From Acidiphilium acidophilum (GTDB lineage Bacteria; Pseudomonadota; Alphaproteobacteria; Acetobacterales; Acetobacteraceae): a stretch of DNA of 64,000 bases. Under the pieces are notes generated by a model. That model saw nothing but the letters and a program-made list of their open reading frames with translations. It had not been told where the DNA came from and did no database searches. The stretch spans positions 1-64,000 of the forward strand of contig NZ_JAWXYB010000002.1 in NCBI RefSeq assembly GCF_033842475.1. Direction: 5' to 3'. Both the position numbers and the translations under genes were made by a program. Shown here one piece after another: positions 9,006-17,603 of this stretch (the stretch's first letter is position 1; each line of letters starts with the position of its first letter).

Positions 9006-9332
9006 CTACTCGAACAGCGTGGCGACCGTGGCTAGTACGTCATCCAGGATCACCGCCGGCAGCGTGTCCACCTTGCGAGCATTGCGGGCGCTCAGATCGA
9101 GCGCGCGCGGTTGATCGCACCGCACGACGCCCGTTGTTTTGATACCGCTGATTGGAACAGCGAACCCGACACGCCTGGCGAAATCGCCGCCGTTGGTTAT
9201 CGGCAGGATGACCGGGCATTGCGTCAGGCGGTTGAAGGCATCCGGGGACACGACCAGCACCGGCCGATGGCCGCGCGGCTCGTGTCCTGCCGTCGGCTCA
9301 AGATCGACCTGGTAGATATCACCGCGATTCAT
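9006..9332 (-). CDS. mazF: MazF/PemK-family toxin
   Basis: A 108-residue endoribonuclease toxin of the MazF/PemK/ChpB fold, expected to cleave mRNA. The start MNRGDIYQVDLEPTAGHEPRGHRPVLVVSPDAFN is the typical N-terminus. QCPVILPITNGGDFARRVGFAVPI and GVVRCDQPRALDLSARNA carry the conserved Arg/Thr and CDQ region. The stop-start overlap with the antitoxin (ATGA at 9332) indicates translational coupling. A longer frame upstream is ignored because this start fits both the family and the overlap. Confidence 0.92.
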   Translation of the reverse strand: MNRGDIYQVDLEPTAGHEPRGHRPVLVVSPDAFNRLTQCPVILPITNGGDFARRVGFAVPISGIKTTGVVRCDQPRALDLSARNARKVDTLPAVILDDVLATVATLFE

Positions 9333-9595
9333 CAAATCAGTTCTTTTCCGACCGCTGGGGTGTCGATCCATTCGCGTTGTTCGGCCGGCAGCGGATAGAC
9401 GCCGGCTGCTTCGGCCTCGGCGAGCAGTTCGGCCATCGTGTAGCGCGGCCGGGCTTGCGGCTCGACGACCAGGCGGCCGTTATCGACGGCCAGGCCGACC
9501 TTGGCACCCGGTGCCAGGTGCAGGACATCGAGCAGTGCGGGTGGCACGGCTAGCATGATAGACCCGCCGACCTTGCGCAGATTTGTGGTGTGCAT
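9332..9595 (-). CDS. mazE: MazE-like AbrB/SpoVT-fold antitoxin
   Basis: 87 residues. The N-terminal part MHTTNLRKVGGSIMLAVPPALLDVLHLAPGAKVGLAVDNGRLVVEP is a swapped-hairpin AbrB DNA-binding domain. The acidic C-terminal part (TMAELLAEAEAAGVYPLPAEQREW) would wrap and neutralise the toxin. A good ribosome site (AAGGAGA, about 9600-9607) precedes the start. It is the first gene of the two-gene operon and most likely autoregulates it. Confidence 0.9.
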   Translation of the reverse strand: MHTTNLRKVGGSIMLAVPPALLDVLHLAPGAKVGLAVDNGRLVVEPQARPRYTMAELLAEAEAAGVYPLPAEQREWIDTPAVGKELI

Positions 9596-9608
9596 AGCAA
9601 TCTCCTTG

Positions 9609-9632
9609 TAATTATATTAAAATATAATATTT
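9609..9632 (-). promoter_or_regulatory. AT-rich promoter/operator of the mazEF operon
   Basis: ATATTATATTTTAATATAAT (minus strand) forms an AT-only imperfect palindrome directly upstream of the antitoxin ribosome site. It is a likely -10 region and MazE binding site. Confidence 0.5.
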
Positions 9633-9823
9633 GCGACCGCCCTTGCAAGCCAAATCCTGCTTGGCTGTCCACAAATCCATAGGGCGTCCTGGGGTGCTTC
9701 CATCCATCCCCAGGACGGCCGGGGGAGATTGTGGGCAGGCGCTGCCTACCCTTACGTTTAGTATTGTTTTAATATCCAAATAGTACTAATATATAATGCA
9801 CATAACTACCAAAGGTAGCCCAT
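9633..9823. other. Divergent control region of mazEF and replicon 1
   Basis: 190 bases between the mazE promoter and parA. It contains GTTTTAATATCC (9768-9779) and other AT-rich runs resembling the motif that recurs through both replicons (see 46143), likely parA operon control. Confidence 0.4.
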
Positions 9824-10483
9824 ATGATTTTAACCGTAGGCAATACCAAGGGAGGCGTCGGCAAGACCACGTTGGCCGTGCAGCTCGCCATCTCCCGCGC
9901 GATGGCTGGGCGTGACGTGTGGCTGATCGACGGCGACCGCCAGGGAACGGCAGCGGCGGCCATTGCCGCCCGCTCCGAAGCCGGCAGAAAGCCAGGCATC
10001 GCGTGCGCGCAGTATGCAGACGGCAAGGAGTTGCGCGGCCAGGTGCAGCAACAGCGCGATAAATGGCAGGACATCATCATTGATGCCGGCGGCCGTGACT
10101 CGACGGCCTTGCGTGCGGCACTGATTCTGTCCGATGTGCTGCTGGTGCCCTTTGCTCCTCGCTCCTACGATGTGTGGGCACTGGATGACATGGCCTCACT
10201 GGTTGACGAAGCGAACAGCGTTCGCGACGGCTTGCGATGTTTTGCCGTGATGAACCAGGCCGATCCTGGCGAGCACTCGGCCGACAACGCCGAGGCAGCG
10301 GCAGCCGTCGCAGAGGTTCCGCAGTTCGCCTACCTGCCGGTGCCGATCCGGCGCCGCAAGGCTTTCAGTAATGCCGGCGGTGCTGGCCTGGCCGTGGCTG
10401 AGCTGGCCCCGCGCGACCCCAAAGCCTGCGCCGAACTAGAAGCATTGGTTTCATCACTTTTTAATATCCATACGCACTCCTAA
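9824..10483 (+). CDS. parA: ParA-type partition ATPase, replicon 1
   Basis: 219-residue small (type Ib-like) ParA without an N-terminal DNA-binding domain. NTKGGVGKTTLAVQLA (residues 6-21) is the deviant Walker A; LIDGDRQGT is the A-prime region; DIIIDAGGRDS is Walker B. RRRKAFSNAGGAGLAVAEL near the C-terminus is typical of this plasmid family. It drives plasmid segregation together with the downstream ribbon-helix-helix protein. It is closely similar to the gene at 46193 but with more GC-rich codons. Confidence 0.93.
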   Translation: MILTVGNTKGGVGKTTLAVQLAISRAMAGRDVWLIDGDRQGTAAAAIAARSEAGRKPGIACAQYADGKELRGQVQQQRDKWQDIIIDAGGRDSTALRAALILSDVLLVPFAPRSYDVWALDDMASLVDEANSVRDGLRCFAVMNQADPGEHSADNAEAAAAVAEVPQFAYLPVPIRRRKAFSNAGGAGLAVAELAPRDPKACAELEALVSSLFNIHTHS

Positions 10484-10497
10484 AAGGAGCCTATAGC

Positions 10498-10773
10498 ATG
10501 GTAATCCAACGTAAGCCCAAGACGACGCCGGCCGCGCAAGCGGCGGCCGTGGATGCTTTTGTATCCGGCGCCCCGGACGCCGCCCACGCGGCGCCGGCCG
10601 CCGGCGCCTACAACAAGGGCGTGGCGAAAGGGAACAAGCGGCAGATCAGCCTTACCATCGCCCCCGATTTGCTGCGCCGCGTGGACGAGATCGCCAAGCG
10701 CACCGGACAGGGCAGGGCAGGCATCATCAACATGGCCATTTATCGCGCCATAGAAGGAGATGTTTTCAAATGA
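10498..10773 (+). CDS. Ribbon-helix-helix partition/regulatory protein, replicon 1
   Basis: 91 residues, starting 14 bp after parA with AAAGGAG upstream. A disordered Ala-rich N-terminal arm precedes GNKRQISLTIAPDLLRRVDEIAKRTGQGRAGIINMAIYRAIEGDVFK, an RHH/CopG fold in which KRQISLTI is the DNA-contacting strand. By position it is the centromere-binding partner of ParA (ParG/ParB analogue) and probably the autorepressor of the operon. Confidence 0.85.
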   Translation: MVIQRKPKTTPAAQAAAVDAFVSGAPDAAHAAPAAGAYNKGVAKGNKRQISLTIAPDLLRRVDEIAKRTGQGRAGIINMAIYRAIEGDVFK

Positions 10774-10798
10774 AAAAGAATATTAAAAGAATATTCAT

Positions 10799-12001
10799 AT
10801 GGTCGGCCAAGTTGGCGGATGTATGGTAGAAAAGGGCAAGGGTACGAGACTGATGAAAGGCGGCATTGGCAAACGCGCGACACCACGTCCCCGAACCTAC
10901 CTGACCATTGGCTACGACGACAAGGATTGGGCCAAGCGGCATGGCGCACGATGGGATAAGGAGCGCAAGCGTTGGTATGTCCTAGGCGAAGTGTCCGAAA
11001 TGTTGCTGCCCTACATAGACTCCTTGATGGGTGGTCAGTCCCTCAAGGAAGTTCCTGAGGAAGAACGCCAGGAGGCGAGAGCGAGAGCCACTGCGGCACG
11101 GGCCAAACCGCTGTTGCGAACTCCCCCGCCTGACGATGCGCAGGCCGATTTTTTCGTGCCGGGCGTGTGGGACGTGGCTGCCAAGGACAATCGCGGCATC
11201 ATGGACGTGGCCGTGTTCCGGCTATCGAAAAAGTACCCGCGCGCCAACTCGGTGATGACACACAACCTGCCGGATGGCGGTCATGTGCGTGTGGCCAGCG
11301 GACCTGATGGTATGGCTTCCATATGGGATTACGACATCGTGCTGATGGGTGTTTCTCACCTCACGGAAGCCATGAACCGCTATCGTGCTGGTCTGGGCGA
11401 AAAGCCAGGCCGTTCGTTCCGGCCACACGTCTCGGAAATCCTAAAATTTTGCCGTCAGTCAGATGGAGGGCGGCAATACGAAGCGGTGGAAGCCGCCTTA
11501 CGGCGGCTCAAGCAAACCACCGTGGAGATTGTGCGTCGGCAGCGGGGTAAGGATGGACGCCCGCTCCGGGTGACCGAAGGTGCTGGCCTCATCAACGATT
11601 ACAAGGCCGTGTCGCATGAGGATTCCGGCCGCGTCACGTCCGTGGAGATAGAGCTGCCGAAATGGCTCTATGCCGCTGTCGTCGAGGCTGAACATCCCGA
11701 AGTGCTGACGATGCACCCGAACTACTTCCTGATGACGCCTGGTCTCGGCCGCTTTGTCTATCGCCTGGCCCGTGTGGCTGCCGGTAAGGGTGAGGCCCGG
11801 TGGTCCTTCCGATTGATCCATGAACGCAGCGGGAGCCCAGATGCTTTCAAGAAATCCAGTGCTGCAATACGCGAACTCATCAAGGCCAACGAACTGCCCG
11901 AATACGATCTTGCGGAGGAACCAGGCCAAGATGGCCCCATTCTTGTTATGCGCTTCCGAGGCAGTTTCCCAACGTCCTCCACCGAGAAAGCAGGTCCTTA
12001 A
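10799..12001 (+). CDS. Plasmid replication initiator (RPA-like, DUF5710 N-terminus)
   Basis: Up to 400 residues; translation may instead start at the ATG at 10823 or 10853, as no start has a strong ribosome site. Residues 33-60 (YLTIGYDDKDWAKRHGARWDKERKRWYV) form a DUF5710 domain, known from plasmid Rep and TraC-type primases. The remainder (GVWDVAAKDNRGIMDVAVFRLSKKYPRANS... PGLGRFVYRLARVAAGKGEARWSF) is a winged-helix replication initiator A type. The gene follows parA-RHH and precedes iterons, so it initiates replication of replicon 1. The stop codon overlaps an inverted iteron. Confidence 0.88.
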   Translation: MVGQVGGCMVEKGKGTRLMKGGIGKRATPRPRTYLTIGYDDKDWAKRHGARWDKERKRWYVLGEVSEMLLPYIDSLMGGQSLKEVPEEERQEARARATAARAKPLLRTPPPDDAQADFFVPGVWDVAAKDNRGIMDVAVFRLSKKYPRANSVMTHNLPDGGHVRVASGPDGMASIWDYDIVLMGVSHLTEAMNRYRAGLGEKPGRSFRPHVSEILKFCRQSDGGRQYEAVEAALRRLKQTTVEIVRRQRGKDGRPLRVTEGAGLINDYKAVSHEDSGRVTSVEIELPKWLYAAVVEAEHPEVLTMHPNYFLMTPGLGRFVYRLARVAAGKGEARWSFRLIHERSGSPDAFKKSSAAIRELIKANELPEYDLAEEPGQDGPILVMRFRGSFPTSSTEKAGP

Positions 12002-12167
12002 AAGACGGACTTCGGGCTGAGCTGGCAGCCGAGTCGGGCGCATACATAGGCTGCATGCGCTGTAGGTGCCTCAGACCTGTGGATACGCCGTCTTTTAAGG
12101 ACCTGCAGCCGTCCATTAAGGACCGAAGCCCCGTCCATTAAGGACCAAAGTCCGTCTTTTAAGGACC
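11993..12167. repeat. Iterons of replicon 1 (oriV)
   Basis: Four direct copies of CCGTCYWTTAAGGACC at 12088-12103, 12109-12124, 12131-12146 and 12152-12167, spaced 21-22 bp (two helical turns). One inverted copy with an extra base lies at 11993-12009 across the rep stop codon. Regularly spaced repeats beside a rep gene are Rep-binding iterons. Confidence 0.9.
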
Positions 12168-12730
12168 GAACGCTTTCGTAATGCATTGATTTACAAATCA
12201 AAATCGCCATTTTCCAAGGCTAAAACCCTTAAAACTAATATATAAAACCCTTAAAACGTCCCGGAGTGTGGATAACTCTTGCCCATTACCCACCACAGAA
12301 CTGACCTCCAAAGGTCCGCACCGCCCCTTGGGGACTACGCCCCCCAGCTCGCGCCCTGCGGGCGCCCCGGCCGCTACGCGGCCTCCCACCCGGCATCCCC
12401 CTGCTCGTCGCTTCGCGCCTGCGCTCAGATCAATGGTCACGCCCTATAGGCGTGATGTATCCGCCCAACGCAGGGGCAGCGGGCTTCGCCCTTGTCCTGC
12501 ACCCCATCCGATAGGCTCCAGGCCGCTCCAAGGCGTCAAGGAGGCGCCCGGAGGCCGCAGCGGAGCGCAGCCTGCAGGACGAGCACCGAACGGGCGAGGA
12601 CGGCAGGCGGGGCCGGTCCTTGATGCCTTGGAGCCGCCAGAAAAAGCAAAGTGGCATTGACAAAAGAAAGGGGTTTTGTAGTAACGTTTATACTTATTGC
12701 TGATTGGCGCCAACAGCAGGAGTGCCGCCC
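12168..12730. other. AT-rich unwinding region, DnaA box and palindromic GC-rich tail of oriV
   Basis: 12180-12260 is AT-rich with repeated CCCTTAAAAC and would suit strand opening. A perfect DnaA box (TGTGGATAA) lies at 12267-12275. Beyond it, 12300-12655 is very GC-rich with many short inverted repeats and no credible gene, including the hairpin at 12437-12455. Confidence 0.65.
12437..12455. repeat. Hairpin shared by both replicons (copy 1)
   Basis: TCACGCC-CTATA-GGCGTGA. A near-identical hairpin, CACGCCCTATGGGCGTGA, lies at 48790-48807 in the equivalent position of replicon 2. Confidence 0.6.
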
Positions 12731-12985
12731 ATGACCATCACCACCATATCCAGCAGGGAGTTCAATCAGGACACCAGCCGGGCCAAAAAAGCCGCTTCAG
12801 AAGGTCCGGTTTTCATCACTGACCGAGGCAAGCCCGCACACGTCCTGCTCAGCATCGAGGAATATCGCCGCATCACAGGCAAACGCCGCAGCATTGCGGA
12901 TGCTCTGGCCATGCCGGGCCTTGCCGATATCGAATTTGACCCACCTCGCGTCAGCATTGGCCTCCGCCCCGCCGATTTCTCCTGA
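12731..12985 (+). CDS. Phd/YefM-family antitoxin
   Basis: 84 residues, start MTITTISSREFNQDTSRAKKAASEGPVFITDRGKPAHVLLSIEEYRRITG, the standard Phd/YefM N-terminal domain that dimerises and binds operator DNA. The C-terminus (IADALAMPGLADIEFDPPR) is the toxin-neutralising segment. I chose the ATG at 12731, not the in-frame one 27 bp earlier, because AGGAG sits 8 bases before it. It overlaps the toxin gene in TGATG. Confidence 0.9.
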   Translation: MTITTISSREFNQDTSRAKKAASEGPVFITDRGKPAHVLLSIEEYRRITGKRRSIADALAMPGLADIEFDPPRVSIGLRPADFS

Positions 12986-13422
12986 TGTTCATCCTCGATA
13001 CCAATGTCGTCTCCGAACTCCGCAAGGTGCGCTTGGGTACGGCGCACCCACAGGTGGCCATCTGGGCCGACAGCGTAGACGCCAAAACCCTCTACATCTC
13101 GGCCATCACTATCCTCGAAATCGAGATCGGTATCCTGCAAATCGAGCGGAAAGACCCCGACCAAGGGGATTTGCTGCGCGCCTGGCTGGAAAAGCAGGTA
13201 TTACCCGAGTTCGAAGGGCGCATTTTCCCAGTGGATACAGCCGTCGCCCGGCGCTGCGCGACCTTGCATGTTCCCGATCCTCACGCCGAACGGGATGCAC
13301 TCATCGCCGCAACAGCGTTGGCCCATGGCATGACCATCGTCACCCGCAACGTCGCGGACTTTCACACAACCGGCGTGACGCTCCTCAATCCATGGGAGCC
13401 ACCCCATGAGCAAGAACACTGA
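12985..13422 (+). CDS. vapC: VapC-type PIN-domain ribonuclease toxin
   Basis: 145 residues. The PIN-domain acidic residues are visible: D5 (FILDTNVVSE), E46 in ITILEIEIGIL, D105/D109 region in HAERDALIAATALAHGMTIVTRN, and the final D of VADFHTTGV. Expected to cleave tRNA or other structured RNA. It forms an operon with the overlapping Phd-type antitoxin (StbBC/FitAB-like arrangement). It is next to the mobilization block and probably stabilises the plasmid. Confidence 0.92.
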   Translation: MFILDTNVVSELRKVRLGTAHPQVAIWADSVDAKTLYISAITILEIEIGILQIERKDPDQGDLLRAWLEKQVLPEFEGRIFPVDTAVARRCATLHVPDPHAERDALIAATALAHGMTIVTRNVADFHTTGVTLLNPWEPPHEQEH

Positions 13423-13489
13423 AATCCAAACCGACATCCCCCCGGATGAGGGTGACGAATTGTCGGAAGCAAGAAGAGATCACCACTGA
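13406..13489 (+). CDS. Possible 27-residue peptide overlapping vapC
   Basis: Starts MSKNTEIQTDIPPDEGDEL 17 bp before the vapC stop and ends at 13489. No strong evidence beyond position; it may be the truncated head of a third operon gene that was lost at the junction with the mobilization block. Confidence 0.25.
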   Translation: MSKNTEIQTDIPPDEGDELSEARRDHH

Positions 13490-13495
13490 GTGATA

Positions 13496-13804
13496 TTACG
13501 CCTCGGCCTTCCGGGGTTCTGGAATTGTTGCCGGTGCGCCGGTTTTACCGTTCAGCAGATCGGCGAAGAGAACCTTGTCGTCTTCGCGGGTGAGGAAGCC
13601 TGGAAGCTCGCGTCGGAGCCAGTTGGCGAGGCGTTCGGAGAATTCGGCATCGCCGTTGTGTTCGAGACGGTCAAGCACCAGCGCGCCGATGAGGATTTTT
13701 CTCCTGGTGTCTCTGGCACGATCCTGCTTTGCCAACCGTGCCTTGAGAGTCTTGGCACGGGCTTCAAGTTGGGCAATCTGCTGTTCAATGGGTTTGCGAG
13801 CCAT
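13496..13804 (-). CDS. traD: TraD-like mobilization accessory protein (MobQ type)
   Basis: 102 residues from the ATG at 13804. A coiled coil (IEQQIAQLEARAKTLKARLAKQDRARDTRRKILIGALVLDRLEHNGD) is followed by LANWLRRELPGFLTREDDKVLFADLL. The RDTRRKILIGAL block is characteristic of the small TraC/TraD proteins of Ti- and RSF1010-type mobilization systems, which assist the relaxase at oriT. It is transcribed away from traA, with oriT between, as in those systems. A longer upstream frame is mostly low-complexity and rejected. Confidence 0.8.
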   Translation of the reverse strand: MARKPIEQQIAQLEARAKTLKARLAKQDRARDTRRKILIGALVLDRLEHNGDAEFSERLANWLRRELPGFLTREDDKVLFADLLNGKTGAPATIPEPRKAEA

Positions 13805-14075
13805 GGGTTCCCTCGGTTCTGTCGTGATCGGCGGCAGTGGCGTTCTGGCGTGCCTTGTCCTGCATCTCCCGCAGGCAATTCGGGCAGAGGCAATGTGCGG
13901 CGTTATCCGCCGGCATCGGTGTGACGATCGGCAGTTTGGTGCACCAGCAACTGTCATCATTCTGGCATGTCATCGGCGCCTGGCAACGTGGACAAATCGA
14001 TTGCATCGATCGGAATATCGCCGGTTCCTTCTCAAACTTCCAGTATCTAGCTGACCGGTCATCCATATAGGACAT
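13785..14075 (-). CDS. Cysteine-rich CWC-type zinc-binding protein
   Basis: 96 residues. CPRCQ...MTCQNDDSCWCTKLP...CLCPNCLREM holds the paired CxxC and CWC cysteines of the cysteine-rich CWC family, a small zinc-ribbon fold. The gene ends 20 bp inside the traD-like gene, so the two are probably co-transcribed. Start may be 14075 or 14066. The role is unknown; location beside oriT suggests an accessory of mobilization or simply a hitchhiker. Confidence 0.7.
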   Translation of the reverse strand: MSYMDDRSARYWKFEKEPAIFRSMQSICPRCQAPMTCQNDDSCWCTKLPIVTPMPADNAAHCLCPNCLREMQDKARQNATAADHDRTEGTHGSQTH

Positions 14076-14164
14076 GGAAGCGTAGAAATTCTTGACATAT
14101 CAGGCATATAATTCTCCGCCAATATGACGCTAGACATCACGAAAAGCGAAACGAAGTAGAGCTT

Positions 14165-14196
14165 TAAGTGCGCACTTACGAGTTGCTGCGCAACTC
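14165..14196 (-). other. Origin of transfer (oriT), RSF1010/MobQ type
   Basis: Read on the minus strand: a 7-bp hairpin GAGTTGC-GCA-GCAACTC (14196-14180), one base, then TAAGTGCGCACTTA (14178-14165). The MobQ prototype RSF1010 has the same architecture: a hairpin followed by TAAGTGCGCCCT, nicked after TAAGTGCG. With nicking on the minus strand, the traD side enters first and traA last, as expected. Confidence 0.82.
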
Positions 14197-14220
14197 AGTG
14201 CGGGGTAAGGTGGGTGTGGA

Positions 14221-17076
14221 ATGGCGATCTACCATCTGAGCATGAAGCCTGTAGCCCGTGGCTCCGGTCGCAGTGCAGTGGCGGCGTCTGCGTATCGCGC
14301 GGCCGATCGTCTTGAGAATGTGCGCGATGGGATAGTGCATGACTTTGGCCGGCGCCATGGGGTTGAGCACGAAGAGATTATTCTCCCCAATGACACCGTA
14401 GCGGCAGACGGTGCCGTTGTGCATGGTGCGGGACCTGAATGGGCGCGTGACCGATCAGCGTTGTGGAATGCTGCGGAATTGGCGGAGAGACGCAAGGATG
14501 CGCGGGTCGCCCGCGAAATCGAGGTTGCGCTCCCGCACGAGCTGTCGGCGGAGCAGCGGCTGGCACTGACGCGGGATTTTGCTCAGGCTCTGGCCCGGCA
14601 GTATGGGGTTGCGGTGGATTTTGCGATCCATGCACCCCACGGTCATACCGATGTCCGCAACCACCATGCCCATATCCTGCTGACCACGCGACGGGTGATG
14701 ACCGGGCGAGGCGAGGCGGGGCGCTGGATCGGGGCCATGCCGGCCGGTTCCCTGGGCGAGAAATCCGAACTCGAGCTTGAGAACAAGAAGTTGCAGGCGC
14801 TTGGCCTGCCGACATCGCATGAGCAGCTTCGGGATATTCGCTCCGGCTGGGAGCAGCGGACGAACGAACATCTGGCGCGTGGGGGGCTGGATGTGAGGAT
14901 CGATCACCGTTCACATCAGGAGCGGGGGCTGGAGATCGAACCGACGCAGCACATGGGCGTTCATGCCACGCAAATGGAGCGGCGTGGCAAGGCCGTATCG
15001 CGGGTTCGGATCGATGAGGAGGCCGCGAAGCGCAACGCCGCGCTGATCCGGCAGCGGCCGGATCAGGTGCTGACGCTCATCACGGGCGAGAAGAGTGTAT
15101 TCGATCGTCAAGATGTGGCGCGGGCGCTGCACCGCTATATCGGCGATGCCGATGCGTTCCAGGCGGCGTTTGCAACAGTGATGGCGTCGCCTGCTCTGGT
15201 GGAATTGCGGGCCGAGCAGCGCGACGAGCGTGGGCGCGTGATCGAGCAGGCGCGCTATTCGACGCGGGAGATGGTCGGCATCGAGCGCGATATGGCGATT
15301 AGCGCCGATCGCATGGCGGATGGGCGCGGGTTCGGTGTCGCCGGCCGGCGCGTGGAAGCGGCGATCGCGGCGCAGGAGCGTGGCGGCATCGTCCTGGCCG
15401 AAGAACAGCGGGTCGCCATCGAGCATGTGTGCGGGCCGGAGCGCATCTCTGCGGTGGTGGGGCTTGCCGGTGCGGGGAAGAGCACGATGCTGGCGGCGGC
15501 TCGGGAGGCGTGGGTTGCGCAAGGCTATCGGGTGCATGGGGCGGCGCTGGCGGGCAAGGCGGCCGAAGGGCTGGAGGAGTCGGCTGGCATTGCCTCGCGC
15601 ACGCTGGCCTCATGGGAGCGGGGCTGGGAACGAGGGTTCGACCGGCTTGGGCCGCGCGATGTGCTGGTGATCGACGAGGCCGGCATGGTCGGCTCGAAGC
15701 AGCTTTCCCGGTTCATCACCGAGGCGGACCGGGCAGGCGCCAAGATCGTGCTGGTGGGGGATCCCGAGCAGCTGCAGCCGATCGGGCCGGGGGCGGCGTT
15801 CCGTGCGGTGGCTGAGCGGATCGGCTTTGTTGACCTGGCGGAAATCCGCCGGCAGCACGAGGGCTGGCAGCGGGCGGCGTCGGTGGCGTTCGGGCGGCAC
15901 CAGACAGAGGAGGGCTTGCGCGCCTATGCCGAGCGCGATGCTGTCCGGTTCGAGGCAACCGCGGCAGATGCGCGGGCGGCGATCGTGCGGGATGTGCTGG
16001 CCGATATGGAGGCGCGGCCAGATGGCTCTCGCCTGGTGCTGGCGCACCGCAACGCGGACGTGCGGGAGCTCAACGAGGCGATCCGGGCGGTTCGGCGCGA
16101 GCGGGACGAGCTGGCGGACGAGCGGGTTTATCGCACGAGCGAGGGCGAGCGGGTCTTTGCGCCGGGGGACAGGCTGCTGTTCCGGGAGAACAACCGCGAG
16201 CTGGGCGTGAAGAACGGGATGCTGGGCACGGTAGAGTTGGCCGAGGACGACCGCCTTCTGGTGCGGCTGGATTCTCCCTCCGGGCCTGGGCGGGGTCGGG
16301 CCGTGTCGGTCTCGATGGCGGATTATGCTGCCGTGGATCACGGGTATGCTACCACCATTCATAAGGCGCAGGGTGCGACGGTGGACCGGGCCTATGTGCT
16401 GGCCTCGGGCACGATGGACCGGCATCTGACCTATGTGGCGATGACGCGGCACCGGGACGGGGTGACGCTCTACGCCGATCGGGAGGAATTCAGCAACGTG
16501 GCCGCCCTGTCGGCGCGGCTGTCCCGATCCCAGGCCAAGGAAACCACGCTTGATTACGACCAGGCTGCCTATGCCCAGCGGCGTGGGGTCGAGGTGCGGT
16601 CACGGGAGGTGGTGGCGGCGCGTGAGATCGAGGCGGGGCGTGCCGGGTTCCGGGCGCGGTTCGAGGCGCATCGGCAACACCAGGCGGCCGAGGCGGCGCG
16701 CAACAAGGAAGCGCATGGCCTGGTGCGGGAGTGGACGCGGCTATCGGAGGCATACACCAAGGCGCTGCCGGGGCTGGAAACTGATCCTACTCTGGCCGGG
16801 CAGGCGCGGGCGGCGTTGCTGGGATTTGCCCGGACACTGGATCGTCATTCCGAAGCGGCGCAGCGGTTGCGGGCGCGTGGCCATGACTTCGGGTTGAAGG
16901 AGGGATCGGCGCTGGCGCAGGTGCTGGCGTCGCCGGACGCCGGGAAGGCCATTGAGCGGCTGATGGCGGGTGCTGAGGAGCGGATGCGCGGTCATCTGGC
17001 GCGTGAAGCCGAGCGGGCGGCCGTCCGGAAACAGCAGGAAAGATCCGTGTCGCGGGGTCGTGGGATGTCGATGTGA
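14221..17076 (+). CDS. traA: TraA relaxase-helicase (MobQ)
   Basis: 951-residue Ti-type TraA. The N-terminal MobA/MobL relaxase (1-240) begins MAIYHLSMKPVARGSGRSAVAASAYRA. The metal-binding histidines are in HAPHGHTDVRNHHAHILLTTR. The central part is a RecD2/TraI-like helicase: Walker A GLAGAGKST (about 419-427), Walker B VLVIDEAGMVGSKQL, GDPEQLQPIGPG, and the UvrD-like C-terminal motif HGYATTIHKAQGATVDRAYV. A coiled-coil tail follows. It nicks oriT 40 bp upstream, pilots and unwinds the transferred strand. There is no mating-pore system in the window, so transfer would need a helper. Confidence 0.95.
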   Translation: MAIYHLSMKPVARGSGRSAVAASAYRAADRLENVRDGIVHDFGRRHGVEHEEIILPNDTVAADGAVVHGAGPEWARDRSALWNAAELAERRKDARVAREIEVALPHELSAEQRLALTRDFAQALARQYGVAVDFAIHAPHGHTDVRNHHAHILLTTRRVMTGRGEAGRWIGAMPAGSLGEKSELELENKKLQALGLPTSHEQLRDIRSGWEQRTNEHLARGGLDVRIDHRSHQERGLEIEPTQHMGVHATQMERRGKAVSRVRIDEEAAKRNAALIRQRPDQVLTLITGEKSVFDRQDVARALHRYIGDADAFQAAFATVMASPALVELRAEQRDERGRVIEQARYSTREMVGIERDMAISADRMADGRGFGVAGRRVEAAIAAQERGGIVLAEEQRVAIEHVCGPERISAVVGLAGAGKSTMLAAAREAWVAQGYRVHGAALAGKAAEGLEESAGIASRTLASWERGWERGFDRLGPRDVLVIDEAGMVGSKQLSRFITEADRAGAKIVLVGDPEQLQPIGPGAAFRAVAERIGFVDLAEIRRQHEGWQRAASVAFGRHQTEEGLRAYAERDAVRFEATAADARAAIVRDVLADMEARPDGSRLVLAHRNADVRELNEAIRAVRRERDELADERVYRTSEGERVFAPGDRLLFRENNRELGVKNGMLGTVELAEDDRLLVRLDSPSGPGRGRAVSVSMADYAAVDHGYATTIHKAQGATVDRAYVLASGTMDRHLTYVAMTRHRDGVTLYADREEFSNVAALSARLSRSQAKETTLDYDQAAYAQRRGVEVRSREVVAAREIEAGRAGFRARFEAHRQHQAAEAARNKEAHGLVREWTRLSEAYTKALPGLETDPTLAGQARAALLGFARTLDRHSEAAQRLRARGHDFGLKEGSALAQVLASPDAGKAIERLMAGAEERMRGHLAREAERAAVRKQQERSVSRGRGMSM

Positions 17077-17603
17077 GTGGCGCTGAAGAACGGCTCTACG
17101 GGTTGATGGAGATCGCCGAGCAGCAGCAGGCGGCGGTGCAGCGGGTGCTGAACGGACTGGCAGAGGAGCGGGCGGCGCTGGCGCAGGAGCGGCAGAGACT
17201 GGCGGAAGAAGCCTCGAGCCTCGAAGAGCGGGTGCGCGAGGCGGTCAGTGCCGCGGTGACAACGGCGCTGGAGCAGGTGGGCAAGGAAGGTGTCGCGACG
17301 GTCCGGAAAGCGACCAAGCCGATGCTGGAGGATCTCGCCGGGCTGGCGGGCGGCATGGCGGTTGCCGAGGAGGCGCTGCGCCGGATCGTGGCCTGGGCGA
17401 GCTGGCGGCTACTGGGGTGGATCGTGGCCCTGACCGTCGGGCTGATGCTGTTCGGCTGGCTGAGCAGCACGGCCGTTGTCTGGTGGGACCGCACTACAGT
17501 CAGCCAGCTGCGGGGCGAAATCGCCATGTTGCAGGCCAATCACGCCGCCTGGGTAAAGGCAGGAATGCTCGACAAGATTATCTATTGCGGGGCAAACAGG
17601 CGC

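Noticed and set aside
12268..12660. 130-codon proline/arginine-rich frame after replicon 1
   Set aside because: Follows from the palindromic GC-rich DNA; no ribosome site and low-complexity protein.
12657..12694. TTGACA ... TATACT promoter for the Phd-VapC operon
   Set aside because: The spacing between the boxes is about 26 bp, too long for a normal sigma-70-type promoter.
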